This document shows positions 26,793 to 35,185 of a DNA stretch of 64,000 nt, piece by piece (the first letter of the stretch is position 1; the number at the start of each line of letters is the position of its first letter). Position numbers and translations under genes: made by a program. Source of the stretch: Bradyrhizobium betae (GTDB taxonomy: Bacteria; Pseudomonadota; Alphaproteobacteria; Rhizobiales; Xanthobacteraceae); assembly GCF_004123905.1 (NCBI RefSeq), contig NZ_MZXW01000042.1, positions 21,861 through 85,860 of the forward strand. Reading direction: 5' to 3'. The notes beneath the pieces were generated by a model. That model worked only from the letters and a program-made list of their open reading frames with translations, did no database searches and was not told where the DNA came from.

Positions 26793-26969
26793 GGGGTTTC
26801 CGGAGGGAGGAGACGCTTGGATTCTTGACGAACTTTAATGGAATGATCGGATTCAAACCAGTGCCGCGGCCCCGCGACGCACCTTGAAACCTTGCGGCCG
26901 GGCCGGGGTCATCCCTACCTGAGGTGTGCCGGCCAAAGGTTTGCCCGCGGCCGCCCCTGGGAGACGGCC

Positions 26970-27926
26970 ATGAACTATCTTCGGACCGCAATGCTGCTCG
27001 CAGGCCTCACCGCCCTGTTCATGGGCGTGGGCTATCTGATCGGCGGTGCCGCTGGCGCCATGATCGCGCTTGTCATTGCCGCGGCGACCAATCTCTTCAC
27101 CTACTGGAACTCCGACCGCGCGGTGCTCTCGATGTACGGCGCCCATGAGGTCGACCGCGCGAGTGCGCCGGAACTGGTCGGGCTCGTGGCCGAGCTTGCG
27201 GGCCGCGCCGGTCTGCCGATGCCGCGCGTGTTCGTGATGGACGAGGCACAACCGAACGCGTTCGCGACCGGGCGCAATCCCGAGAATGCCGCGGTGGCCG
27301 TCACCACCGGCCTGATGCAACAGCTCAGCCGCGAGGAGCTTGCCGGCGTGATCGCGCACGAGCTTGCTCATGTCAAAAATCACGACACGCTGCTGATGAC
27401 CATTACCGCGACCATCGCCGGCGCGATCTCCATGCTGGCGCAGTTCGGCATGTTCTTCGGCGGCCACCGCGACAACAACGGCCCGGGCATCGTCGGCTCG
27501 ATCCTGATGATGATCCTGGCGCCGCTCGGCGCCATGCTGGTGCAGATGGCGATCAGCCGCACCCGCGAATATGCCGCGGACGATCTCGGCGGACGCATCG
27601 TGGGACAGCCGATGTGGCTGGCGTCGGCGCTGCTGAAGATCGAGGGCGCCGCGCGTCAGGTCCCGAACTTCGAGGCGGAGCGCAATCCCGCGACCGCGCA
27701 TATGTTCATCATCAATCCGCTGTCGGGCCACGGCGTGGACAATCTGTTCACGACCCATCCCTCGACGCAGAATCGGATCGCGGCGCTCCAGCAGCTTGCA
27801 GCCGAGCTCGGCGCGCAGGCGGCGCCGTCGGTCGGCGCCAACGAGAACTATCCGCCGCAAGGACCGTGGGGCCGGTCGTCGTCTGGTGGTCCTTCTCCAG
27901 GTCCTTCCCGCGGTCCTTGGGGCTGA
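26970..27926 (+). CDS. htpX: Zinc metalloprotease HtpX
   Basis: A 318-residue M48 protease. Two N-terminal membrane segments (about 7-24 and 28-46) precede the zinc site HELAH (130-134); the third ligand is the Glu in SRTREYAADDLGG. Another hydrophobic pair lies between about 142 and 190. HtpX degrades misfolded inner-membrane proteins. The C-terminal tail after residue 285 is Gly/Pro/Ser-rich. ATG 26970 yields the classic MNYLRTAMLLAGLTALF start; earlier in-frame codons add only Arg-rich sequence. Confidence 0.93.
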   Translation: MNYLRTAMLLAGLTALFMGVGYLIGGAAGAMIALVIAAATNLFTYWNSDRAVLSMYGAHEVDRASAPELVGLVAELAGRAGLPMPRVFVMDEAQPNAFATGRNPENAAVAVTTGLMQQLSREELAGVIAHELAHVKNHDTLLMTITATIAGAISMLAQFGMFFGGHRDNNGPGIVGSILMMILAPLGAMLVQMAISRTREYAADDLGGRIVGQPMWLASALLKIEGAARQVPNFEAERNPATAHMFIINPLSGHGVDNLFTTHPSTQNRIAALQQLAAELGAQAAPSVGANENYPPQGPWGRSSSGGPSPGPSRGPWG

Positions 27927-28060
27927 TGGAACCCGCGGGGATTTGCGCGGGCTTTGTGACCTGGCGCACACAGGATCGTCGCGGCCGGTGTTAACACCTC
28001 GGCGTGACACTTCCTTCGAAAGGGGATGCGTGGCCGGCCCTCCGCCTGCCACCGTCGGAG

Positions 28061-28684
28061 ATGACCAAAACTGCCGTACCATTGCTGATCGTCCTCGGCG
28101 TGCTCATTGGCCTGTCCACGCACACGGTCGTCAATTGCGGGGACGAGGACGAACCCGACATCTGCTCGGCCGTGATCGGCTTCTCGCCGCTCCGGGGCTC
28201 ACTGATCGCCTTTGCCTATGAGGGGCGCGGGCGGATCGCGATGCGCCACGGCGACTTCAGGCGGGCGATCGCCGATTTCGACGAGGCCATCCACCTCAAT
28301 CCCAACCGCGCCCAGCTCTATCGCGACCGCGCGCTGGCACGCCGGCAGAACGGCGACCTCGCGCTCGCCATCGAGGACTATGACGAGGCGATCGCGCATG
28401 AACCCAGGCTGGCCGCGCCCTATCACCAGCGTGGTCTGGCGCTCGCCGCCACCGGCGATCTCGATCGCGCGATCCTGAGCTACAACACGGCGGTCCGCCT
28501 CGACCCGTCCGATCCGCAGGCCCGCCTCGACCGCGGCCTCACGTTCCTCGCCCGCGGCCAGGCCGACGATGCCCGTGCCGATTTCGAGGCCGCGCTGGCG
28601 CTGCCGGCCGGCAAGGATGCGCGCACGCGCGAGGCGGCGCGCGCAAAACTCGCCGAGCTCACGAGTGCCGAGCCGCGGCGGTGA
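28061..28684 (+). CDS. TPR-repeat protein with N-terminal membrane anchor
   Basis: A 207-residue protein. Residues 4-18 (AVPLLIVLGVLIGL) form a membrane anchor or signal, followed by a Cys-containing loop (VNCGDEDEPDIC) and about four tetratricopeptide repeats: GRGRIAMRHGDFRRAIADFD, LARRQNGDLALAIEDYDEAI, LALAATGDLDRAILSYNTAV and LTFLARGQADDARADFEAAL. These are protein-interaction scaffolds. ATG 28061 was preferred over GTG 28004 since it places the hydrophobic stretch at the N-terminus. Function unknown. Confidence 0.75.
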   Translation: MTKTAVPLLIVLGVLIGLSTHTVVNCGDEDEPDICSAVIGFSPLRGSLIAFAYEGRGRIAMRHGDFRRAIADFDEAIHLNPNRAQLYRDRALARRQNGDLALAIEDYDEAIAHEPRLAAPYHQRGLALAATGDLDRAILSYNTAVRLDPSDPQARLDRGLTFLARGQADDARADFEAALALPAGKDARTREAARAKLAELTSAEPRR

Positions 28685-28738
28685 AAGGTGTTCTCCCTCG
28701 CCCCGTTCTTACGGGGAGAGGTGAAGGCACCTCGCGGG

Positions 28739-29086
28739 CTACTTCGCCTTCTTGGCTTTCGCTTTCTTCGCAGCTTTTTTCACCGGCTTCTCCTTCACCT
28801 TCTTCTCGACCTTCACCGCGACCGGCGTGCTGGCGGCGAGGCGCATGGCGCGGGCGTAGCTGTCGGCGACGTTGTCGGCGGACATCTGCAGGCGCTTGGC
28901 GGCGGCGGTGGCCTGCTCCAGCGTGGCCTTGGCCAACATCTTGAAGCGGTCGCCCGTCTCCTTGCTCTTGGCCTTGGCCGCGAGGCCGCTGAAGCGATCC
29001 CGCCGCTCCTTGGCGCGGGTCATCAGGCCCGTCTGCAGCTGTCTGGCCAGTTGCCGGATCACGACATCCAGGTCGGCGTCCGCCAT
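28739..29086 (-). CDS. Hypothetical protein with histone-H1-like lysine-rich tail
   Basis: A 115-residue protein with a helical N-terminal part (about 1-75: DLDVVIRQLARQLQTGLM, KSKETGDRFKMLAKATLEQA) and a strongly basic, Ala/Lys-repetitive C-terminus (KEKPVKKAAKKAKAKKAK). The tail resembles eukaryotic H1 and bacterial AlgR3/HctB-type nucleoid proteins and would bind DNA or RNA. I cannot assign a function. It converges on the TPR gene with a small palindromic repeat (28690-28728) between the stops. Confidence 0.75.
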   Translation of the reverse strand: MADADLDVVIRQLARQLQTGLMTRAKERRDRFSGLAAKAKSKETGDRFKMLAKATLEQATAAAKRLQMSADNVADSYARAMRLAASTPVAVKVEKKVKEKPVKKAAKKAKAKKAK

Positions 29087-29198
29087 GTTGTTCTATCCTC
29101 TTGAAAACAGGTATCGATGCGGGCGGGACTATGCAGATCGGGCCCCACCTTGGCAATTCCCGGCGGGGCGTCATCCGCAGCTTCCGGTCCCCAAAACA

Positions 29199-29229
29199 AA
29201 AAAGCCGCGCATTTTTCGCGCGGCTTTTG
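29199..29229 (-). terminator. Terminator after the HELLH protein gene
   Basis: An 11-bp stem AAAAGCCGCGC (29200-29210) / GCGCGGCTTTT (29218-29228) with a 7-base loop, followed on the minus strand by a T-rich tract (TTTGTTTTGG). It lies about 20 bases after the stop of the secreted HELLH protein gene. Confidence 0.88.
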
Positions 29230-29248
29230 CGGTGGGTTGGCGGGCGCC

Positions 29249-30055
29249 TTATTTCAGCGAGGCAACCGGGCCGCTCGAGGCTGCCGGGTCGGGGTCGAAG
29301 CCGAACACGCCGACCAGATATTTGTAGTAATCCGGCATCTTCTCCTTGAGCGCCTCGCGCGACTTCGGATCGTGGAATTCGCTTTTTCCCGCCAGGAAGA
29401 TGCTGGCGGTCACGGCGAAGAATTCCATGGGATTCTTCATCGCATAGGCTTCCTTGGGCAGGAGATCCTTGGACTTGGCATAGGCGTAATAGGTGATCAC
29501 GCCCTTGTTGGCGTAGCCGTCCGGCAGCAGCCGCGCGTGATAGGCGTGAAGCAACTCGTGCAGCAGCACGGCTTCCTTCTCGTAGCGCATCATGTCCGGG
29601 CGCAGCATGATCACGCCGAGCCCCGAATCGACCGCGAGGTCGACGGCGTTCGGATTGCTCCAGCGCTGCTTGCCTGGATCCCAGACGGTCAGCGTCCGCG
29701 GAGCGGTGCGCTGGATGTCCGGCGTCACCCGGCCGTAGCACGCGGTCGCAGCGCCTTCATCGAGGCAGGCCAGCTCGCTCGCGACGATCGGAACGGTGTG
29801 GAAGAAGCGCAGCACGCGGGGCGAGAGGCCGGAAGCCTCGACCACGTCGATCTGCTGCTTCAGGTTCTCGGTAAGCTTGTCGACATCCTTGCGGTCGCGG
29901 TTCTCGGAGATGTCGAACATGTAGCCGCGATAGCTCTGGAACCCCGGCGGCAGCGCTTGCGCGGCCTCGCCTGACGCATCGAGCGATCCGGCATTGGATG
30001 GATTGGCAAAGAGCGCGCCGACGATGGTCGCGGTCAGCAGCAACGCAATGCGCAT
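29249..30055 (-). CDS. Secreted putative zinc metallopeptidase (HELLH)
   Basis: A 268-residue exported protein. Residues 1-22 form a signal peptide (MRIALLLTATIVGALFANPSNA). The zinc-binding motif HELLH is at 166-170 (EAVLLHELLHAYH), and the conserved acid further on is E211 in NPMEFFAVTASIFLAG, the spacing of a gluzincin-type third ligand. The fold resembles the catalytic domain of lethal-factor-like and related peptidases, but I do not recognise a named family with confidence. Cys97 and Cys106 could form a disulphide. A periplasmic or extracellular protease role is inferred. Confidence 0.75.
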   Translation of the reverse strand: MRIALLLTATIVGALFANPSNAGSLDASGEAAQALPPGFQSYRGYMFDISENRDRKDVDKLTENLKQQIDVVEASGLSPRVLRFFHTVPIVASELACLDEGAATACYGRVTPDIQRTAPRTLTVWDPGKQRWSNPNAVDLAVDSGLGVIMLRPDMMRYEKEAVLLHELLHAYHARLLPDGYANKGVITYYAYAKSKDLLPKEAYAMKNPMEFFAVTASIFLAGKSEFHDPKSREALKEKMPDYYKYLVGVFGFDPDPAASSGPVASLK

Positions 30056-30283
30056 GATGAACCCCCTGATGTCACTTCGCGCGGCAGGATAGGCCGCCGT
30101 TGTTTGCGAAAAGTGAGTGGGGCGAGACTAAGGCTGCGATGTTGAGGTGTGCTTAACCGTTGGTTGCAGATCGCGGAGGCGGATTAGGGGCGGGTTAACC
30201 AAGCGTGGATCGGCGGCGCGGTTCGGCGTAACATCCGCTCCGGGCACCAGGCCCGAAAGTCAGACAGCCGGTAGGAGGATGCC

Positions 30284-30577
30284 ATGTATGCCGCCATCCG
30301 TCAGGCCAAGGCGAAAAGCGGGAGCGCGGAAGAGCTGGCGCGCCGCATCAAGGACGGCGCCGTTCCGATCATCAGCGACGTCGACGGTTTCCGCGCCTAT
30401 TACGTGGTCTATGCCGGCGACGACACGGTGACCGCGATCTCGATCTTCGACAAGTTCGAGCAGGCGGAGGAAGCGAACCGGCGCGCCATCGCCTGGATCG
30501 AGAAGAATCTCGGCTCGCTGCTGGCAGGGCATGCGAGTGCCGCCGCGGGACCGGTGATCGTGCATACGCTGGCGTGA
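30284..30577 (+). CDS. Small alpha/beta-barrel protein (ABM-like), 97 aa
   Basis: A 97-residue protein starting MYAAIRQAKAKSGSAEELARR, with the strand-helix-strand pattern of dimeric alpha/beta-barrel (antibiotic biosynthesis monooxygenase-like) proteins: GFRAYYVVYAGDDTVTAISIF, then FEQAEEANRRAIAWIEKNL. Some members are heme-free oxygenases, many are uncharacterised. ATG 30284 has GGAGG upstream. A decayed palindromic repeat follows its stop. Confidence 0.75.
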   Translation: MYAAIRQAKAKSGSAEELARRIKDGAVPIISDVDGFRAYYVVYAGDDTVTAISIFDKFEQAEEANRRAIAWIEKNLGSLLAGHASAAAGPVIVHTLA

Positions 30578-30585
30578 GCCCTTCG

Positions 30586-30658
30586 TCATTGCTGGCGACG
30601 AAACAATCCAGGCTGTCACTGTGGCAACCGTCCGGATTGCTTCGCTTCGCTCGGCGGC
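30586..30658. repeat. Decayed palindromic repeat, cgtcattgcgagcg family
   Basis: TTCGTCATTGCTGGCGACGAAACAAT begins and ATTGCTTCGCTTCGCTCGGCGG closes the unit (quoted by ends only: CGTCATTGC and GATTGCTTCGC). Several mismatches separate it from the intact copy at 15735. It bridges two converging genes. Confidence 0.55.
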
Positions 30659-30661
30659 TCC

Positions 30662-31123
30662 TCAGCTGCCACGCAACGTGTTGCTAATTCTCGTCACGAC
30701 ACCGTCCCACTGCCGCTTCTCGGCTGCGGGATAGTTGATCAGCACGCAATGGACGTAATGACCGGAGAAGTTGCAGCGGTTGTACCAAATGGCATCGTGC
30801 TTGATGCTCGATACCACGAAGAAGCGAGGCGTGACGCGTTTGTAGATGATGCCGGGCGGCGGGTTCTTCCGGGCCAGGAAGCTGGCGGGGGACTCGCCGG
30901 TCGCCGGCACCGCCTGCACGGTCAGATCGGCGCTGCCGTCGGCCGAGCGGAGCCGTCGCCCGTAGCCGTCCGGCTTTCCGGAGTCCTCGGTGAAAATGGA
31001 GGTTGGAATGTCCACCGCGGTCCCGGTTTCCGGAATGCGGTAGGTGCTCCAGCTCTCGGCGTGCGCAACCGCGGAGGTGCAAAGCACATAAACGATCGCG
31101 GCAAAGCCCGTCTCCACTCTCAT
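30662..31123 (-). CDS. Secreted hypothetical protein (153 aa)
   Basis: A 153-residue exported protein: signal peptide MRVETGFAAIVYVLCTSAVA with cleavage near HAES. The mature part starts WSTYRIPETGTAVDIPTSIF and ends YPAAEKRQWDGVVTRISNTL, a layout common in rhizobial periplasmic hypotheticals. Two Cys (NRCNFSGHYVHC) could form a disulphide. No enzyme motif seen. Function unknown. Confidence 0.7.
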   Translation of the reverse strand: MRVETGFAAIVYVLCTSAVAHAESWSTYRIPETGTAVDIPTSIFTEDSGKPDGYGRRLRSADGSADLTVQAVPATGESPASFLARKNPPPGIIYKRVTPRFFVVSSIKHDAIWYNRCNFSGHYVHCVLINYPAAEKRQWDGVVTRISNTLRGS

Positions 31124-31134
31124 CCTTCACCTCA

Positions 31135-31353
31135 TCATGTCCGTGGAGCGAGCTGTAGCTCCATCAGTGCGATCCGCTGCAGCACCGTGACATCGCGTTC
31201 GCCTGTACTGGCTGTACGGAGGATGGACTGAGCAAGCGCATCGACATGCATCGCATGGACTGGCTCGGGCAGGGTTGCGACCGCAGCCCGCAGTGCTGCG
31301 GTCATGATCGCGATCACGTCAGGAGCAAACGCCGCATTTGAAAAGTTTTCCAT
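31135..31353 (-). CDS. Small conserved hypothetical protein (72 aa)
   Basis: A 72-residue acidic, mostly helical protein (ENFSNAAFAPDVIAIMTAAL, then VHAMHVDALAQSILRTASTG). The pattern is familiar from small rhizobial hypotheticals with several paralogues per genome. No function is known to me. It lies 11 bases upstream of the secreted hypothetical on the same strand. Confidence 0.65.
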   Translation of the reverse strand: MENFSNAAFAPDVIAIMTAALRAAVATLPEPVHAMHVDALAQSILRTASTGERDVTVLQRIALMELQLAPRT

Positions 31354-31450
31354 GTCCCGGATCGGCGGTGAGTACGCCGCGCCGCCTTTCTATCGATGCA
31401 ACGTCGGGAAAAACCGGAAGTTCCCACGCAAACGGACAAGCGCGTCTTCC

Positions 31451-32896
31451 TCACAACTCCCTTGCATTCGAGAATGCGAAACTCGACACCCTTCTCGTCG
31501 TCTCGTCCAAAATCAGCGTGCGCGTGATCGGCGGCTCGGCGCGCTGGGCGCAGTTTTCGCGTTCGCAGAGGCGGCAGTTGACGCCGATCGGCGTGCCCTC
31601 GGTTTTCTCCAGATCGATGCCGGCCGCATAGACGAGGCGGGCGGCGTGGCGGATCTCGCAGCCGAGGCCGATGGCGAAGCGCGGCTGCGGCAGTGGATGC
31701 GGCGCCACGGGCCGGCGCACCATCTGCGCGATCGAAAAATAGCGCGTGCCGTCCGAGAGCTCGATCACCTGCTTGAGCAGGCGATCCGGCGTGTCGAAGG
31801 TCGAGTGCACGTTCCACAGCGGACAGGTGCCGCCGAACTTCGAGAACGGGAAGGTGCCGGAGGAGAAACGCTTCGAGACGTTGCCGGCATTGTCGACCCG
31901 CAGCAGAAAGAACGGAATGCCGCGCGCGTTCGGCCGCTGCAATGTGGTGAGCCGGTGGCAGACCTGCTCGAAGCCGGAATTGAAGCGCTGCGCCAGCACG
32001 TGGATATCGTAGTTCAAGGCTTCGGCCGCGGCGAGGAAAGCCGGGTAGGGCATCATCACGGCCGCTGCAAAATAATTGCCGAGCGTGATGCGGAACAGCC
32101 GCCGCGGCGCATCGTCGAGCGGGCCGGCGCGGCCGATGATGGTCTCCAGGGCTTGCGCGCATTCGCCCAGGCCCAGCTGGAAGGCAAGCTGGAACGCGCG
32201 GCCGGCCGGGTCGACCAGCTCCGAGATCAGCAACTGGCGGCGGTGGCGGTCGAAACGCCGCAACGTCTCGCGCATCACGTCCACCGGCATGATGCGGGTC
32301 TGGATCGAATGTTTTTCGCGCAGCCGCGCCGCCAGCGCCGCGTAAAGCCCCTCGGCCGGCACGTTCAGTTCATCGCGAAGGGTCTCCGCGGCCTGCTCGA
32401 GCTCCGGAAAATAGTTGCGGTTCGCCTCGATCAGCTCGCGCACGCGCTCGACCGGATTGGCCTCATAGCGCGTGCCGACGTCGCGGTCGGCCATTTGCGC
32501 GGCCGCCAGCGTCTCGCCCTGCCGGGCCTCGGTATAGGCGGCATAGAGCCGTTGCAGCGCATGGGTGACGCCGGGGCAGAGTTCGGCGAGGTCGCGCAGT
32601 TCCTGCTTGGGAACATCGATCTGGCGGAATAGCGGATCGGAGAAGATCTCGTTCAGCTCGGCGAAGAACCGGTCCTCGTCGGCGGTGGCGAGATCGCGCA
32701 AATCGAGGTCATAGGTCTCGGCCAGCCGCAGCAGGATTTGCGCCGTCACCGGGCGCTGGTTGCGCTCGATCAGGTTGACGTAGCTCGGCGAGATCCCGAG
32801 CCCCTCGGCGATCTGGGTCTGCGACAGGCCCAATTGCTGCCGGATCCGCCGGAAGCGCGGGCCGACGAACAGTTTCTTCCCGGACTCAGCGGGCAT
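31451..32896 (-). CDS. XRE / IrrE-like regulator of short-chain fatty acid and glyoxylate metabolism (ScfR/RamB type)
   Basis: A 481-residue regulator with an N-terminal HTH (RFRRIRQQLGLSQTQIAEGL, ISPSYVNLIERNQRPVTAQI), a central ImmA/IrrE (DUF955)-like region, and a C-terminal domain with a Cys cluster (CRLCERENCAQRAEPP). This is the short-chain acyl-CoA regulator layout known from RamB and related proteins that control isocitrate lyase. It diverges from aceA, 234 bases away, so aceA is its likely target. The IrrE-like region here lacks an obvious HExxH zinc motif and probably has no protease activity. Confidence 0.85.
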   Translation of the reverse strand: MPAESGKKLFVGPRFRRIRQQLGLSQTQIAEGLGISPSYVNLIERNQRPVTAQILLRLAETYDLDLRDLATADEDRFFAELNEIFSDPLFRQIDVPKQELRDLAELCPGVTHALQRLYAAYTEARQGETLAAAQMADRDVGTRYEANPVERVRELIEANRNYFPELEQAAETLRDELNVPAEGLYAALAARLREKHSIQTRIMPVDVMRETLRRFDRHRRQLLISELVDPAGRAFQLAFQLGLGECAQALETIIGRAGPLDDAPRRLFRITLGNYFAAAVMMPYPAFLAAAEALNYDIHVLAQRFNSGFEQVCHRLTTLQRPNARGIPFFLLRVDNAGNVSKRFSSGTFPFSKFGGTCPLWNVHSTFDTPDRLLKQVIELSDGTRYFSIAQMVRRPVAPHPLPQPRFAIGLGCEIRHAARLVYAAGIDLEKTEGTPIGVNCRLCERENCAQRAEPPITRTLILDETTRRVSSFAFSNAREL

Positions 32897-32935
32897 CTCT
32901 AGGTCTCCACAGGCATCAAGGACAGGCTTGCTGAC

Positions 32936-32995
32936 CTATAAATTTACAAACATTACAAAATTACATCTATTACATGTTTTGATGTTACATGACAT
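32936..32995. promoter_or_regulatory. Divergent control region with five TTACA repeats
   Basis: An AT-rich island between the ScfR/RamB-like gene and aceA contains five direct copies of TTACA starting at 32944, 32953, 32961, 32970 and 32985, a spacing of 9, 8, 9 and 15 bases. This regular, one-turn phasing fits cooperative binding by a multimeric regulator. The surrounding DNA is far richer in GC. Assignment to the adjacent regulator is inference. Confidence 0.6.
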
Positions 32996-33130
32996 CACCA
33001 TTCGAATACAAGGCCTCTATACGAACTTCCTGTTCTCGCGTTTAGCTCCTGACACGCATTTCGCGATGCACTGTCAAAAATGTCGATGAGAAGGCCGCCC
33101 GCCTTGTCGTCAGCGAAAAGGATCGAGCAC

Positions 33131-34765
33131 ATGAACTACCAGCCCCGTGGCATCAACACCCTCCAGGGTCCGGCGTCGTACCAGAGCGAGGTCGATGCGG
33201 CCCAGGCGCTCCTCGAGACGCAGCCGACCTGGAACGGGGTGGCGGCCGAGGCCGTCGCACGCATGCGCCTGCAGAACCGCTTCAAGACCGGCCTCGACAT
33301 CGCCCGCTACACCGCGGCGCTGATGCGCAGCGACATGGCCGCCTATGATGCTGATCCCACCAAGTACACGCAGTCGCTGGGCTGCTGGCACGGCTTCATC
33401 GCCCAGCAGAAGCTGATCTCGGTCAAGAAGCATTTCGGCGGCAAGACCGATCGCCGCTATCTGTACCTGTCCGGCTGGATGATCGCGGCGCTGCGCTCCG
33501 AGTTCGGACCGCTACCCGACCAGTCCATGCACGAGAAGACCTCGGTGCCGGCGCTGATCGAAGAGCTCTACACCTTCCTGCGTCAGGCGGATTCCCGCGA
33601 GCTCAACGACATCTTCCGTCTCCTCGACAAGGCGCGCAAGGAAGGCGACAAGACCCGCGAGAAGGAGCTGATCGAGAAGATCGACAACTTCCAGACCCAC
33701 GTCGTCCCCGTCATCGCCGACATCGACGCCGGCTTCGGCAACGCCGAGGCGACCTATCTGCTCGCCAAGAAGATGATCGAAGCGGGCGCCTGCGCGCTCC
33801 AGATCGAGAACCAGGTCTCGGACGAGAAGCAGTGCGGCCACCAGGACGGAAAGGTCACCGTGCCGCACGAGGTCTTCCTCGCGAAGATCCGTGCCTGCCG
33901 CCACGCGTTCCTCGAGCTCGGCATCGACGACGGAATCGTCGTGACCCGCACCGACTCGCTCGGCGCTGGTCTCACGCAGCAGATTGCCGTCAGCCACAAG
34001 CCCGGCGACATCGGCGACCAGTACAACAGCTTCCTCGATTGCGAGGAAATCACGCCCGAGAACGCCCGCAACGGTGATGTCATCATCAACCGCAACGGCA
34101 AGATGATGCGTCCGAAGCGCCTGCCCAGCAATCTCTACCAGTTCCGCGCCGGCACGGGCGAAGACCGCTGCGTGCTCGACAGCATCACCTCGCTGCAGAA
34201 CGGTGCCGACCTGCTGTGGATCGAAACCGAGAAGCCGCATATCGAGCAGATCGCCAAGATGGTCGACCGCATCCGCAAGGTCGTCCCGAACGCGAAGCTC
34301 GCCTACAACAACTCGCCGTCGTTCAACTGGACGCTCAACTTCCGTTGGCAGGTCTACGACGCGATGAAGGAAGCGGGCAAGGATGTCAGCAAGTACAACC
34401 GTGCCGAGCTGATGAAGCAGGAATACGACGAGACGCCGCTGGCGATTGAAGCCGACGAGCGTATCCGTACCTTCCAGGCGGATTCGGCCAAGCGCGCCGG
34501 CATCTTCCACCATCTGATCACGTTGCCGACCTATCACACGGCCGCGCTGTCGACCGACAATCTCGCACGCGAATATTTCGGCGAGCAGGGCATGCTCGGC
34601 TACGTCAAGAACGTTCAGCGCGCCGAGATCCGTCAGGGCATTGCCTGCGCCAAGCATCAGAACATGGCCGGCTCCGACATCGGCGACGACCACAAGGAAT
34701 ACTTCGCGGGTGAGGCAGCCCTGAAGGCGGGCGGCGCCCACAACACGATGAACCAGTTCGGCTAA
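33131..34765 (+). CDS. aceA: Isocitrate lyase
   Basis: A 544-residue isocitrate lyase. The catalytic motif is KQCGH at 233-237 (E. coli has KKCGH) with the active Cys at C235, followed by QDGKVTVPHEVF. The metal-binding DIDAGFGN lies at about 197-204. It splits isocitrate to glyoxylate and succinate, the first step of the glyoxylate shunt needed on acetate or fatty acids, which fits the beta-oxidation genes in this window. Start ATG 33131 yields MNYQPRGINTLQGP; earlier in-frame Met lacks a ribosome site. A DUF4170 gene follows 23 bases on. Confidence 0.96.
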   Translation: MNYQPRGINTLQGPASYQSEVDAAQALLETQPTWNGVAAEAVARMRLQNRFKTGLDIARYTAALMRSDMAAYDADPTKYTQSLGCWHGFIAQQKLISVKKHFGGKTDRRYLYLSGWMIAALRSEFGPLPDQSMHEKTSVPALIEELYTFLRQADSRELNDIFRLLDKARKEGDKTREKELIEKIDNFQTHVVPVIADIDAGFGNAEATYLLAKKMIEAGACALQIENQVSDEKQCGHQDGKVTVPHEVFLAKIRACRHAFLELGIDDGIVVTRTDSLGAGLTQQIAVSHKPGDIGDQYNSFLDCEEITPENARNGDVIINRNGKMMRPKRLPSNLYQFRAGTGEDRCVLDSITSLQNGADLLWIETEKPHIEQIAKMVDRIRKVVPNAKLAYNNSPSFNWTLNFRWQVYDAMKEAGKDVSKYNRAELMKQEYDETPLAIEADERIRTFQADSAKRAGIFHHLITLPTYHTAALSTDNLAREYFGEQGMLGYVKNVQRAEIRQGIACAKHQNMAGSDIGDDHKEYFAGEAALKAGGAHNTMNQFG

Positions 34766-34788
34766 CGCAGTTCGACAGGAGACTGACA

Positions 34789-34995
34789 ATGACCAATAGC
34801 AATTTCTGGGTGATCGGCGGTGAGTTCGGCTCGATGAACTTCCACAAGCTGGTGGAAGGCTCGGCCCAGGTGCAGGGTCCGTTCAAGACCCGCAAGGAAG
34901 CCGAAGATGCCTGGCGCTCGGTCTCGGAAGAGAACCGCCACAAGGCCGGCGTCCGCTTCTCGATCGTGGAAGAGCCGTCGCGGGTCTCGGCCTGA
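34789..34995 (+). CDS. DUF4170 protein, co-transcribed with aceA
   Basis: A 68-residue protein with the DUF4170 pattern: FWVIGGEFGSMNFHKLVEGS followed by GPFKTRKEAEDAWRSVSEEN. The fold is a small alpha/beta unit. No function is known. It starts behind an AGGAGA ribosome site and shares the aceA transcript, which ends in a strong terminator 36 bases later. Confidence 0.85.
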   Translation: MTNSNFWVIGGEFGSMNFHKLVEGSAQVQGPFKTRKEAEDAWRSVSEENRHKAGVRFSIVEEPSRVSA

Positions 34996-35031
34996 CGGCT
35001 GCCTGACAACCTTAAGAAGACGTCCAAGGAC

Positions 35032-35075
35032 GGATGGTCCCATCCAGGCGCTGCCTGGGTGGGATCGTCTGTTTT
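35032..35075 (+). terminator. Strong terminator after aceA-DUF4170
   Basis: An 18-pair stem, with a few G-T pairs (left arm 35032-35049, right arm 35053-35070), closes a 3-base loop and runs into GTTTTT. It is the longest terminator hairpin in the window and should end the aceA transcript. Confidence 0.9.
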
Positions 35076-35185
35076 TGGCACAGGTCAGCCGGCTGTGGGT
35101 GCCGTAAGTATCTGGAATTGTGGTCCCTTTGCGGACGCATTGGTTGCTGATAGGTTAACGTCAGGATTTGAGGACGAGGCCGACA

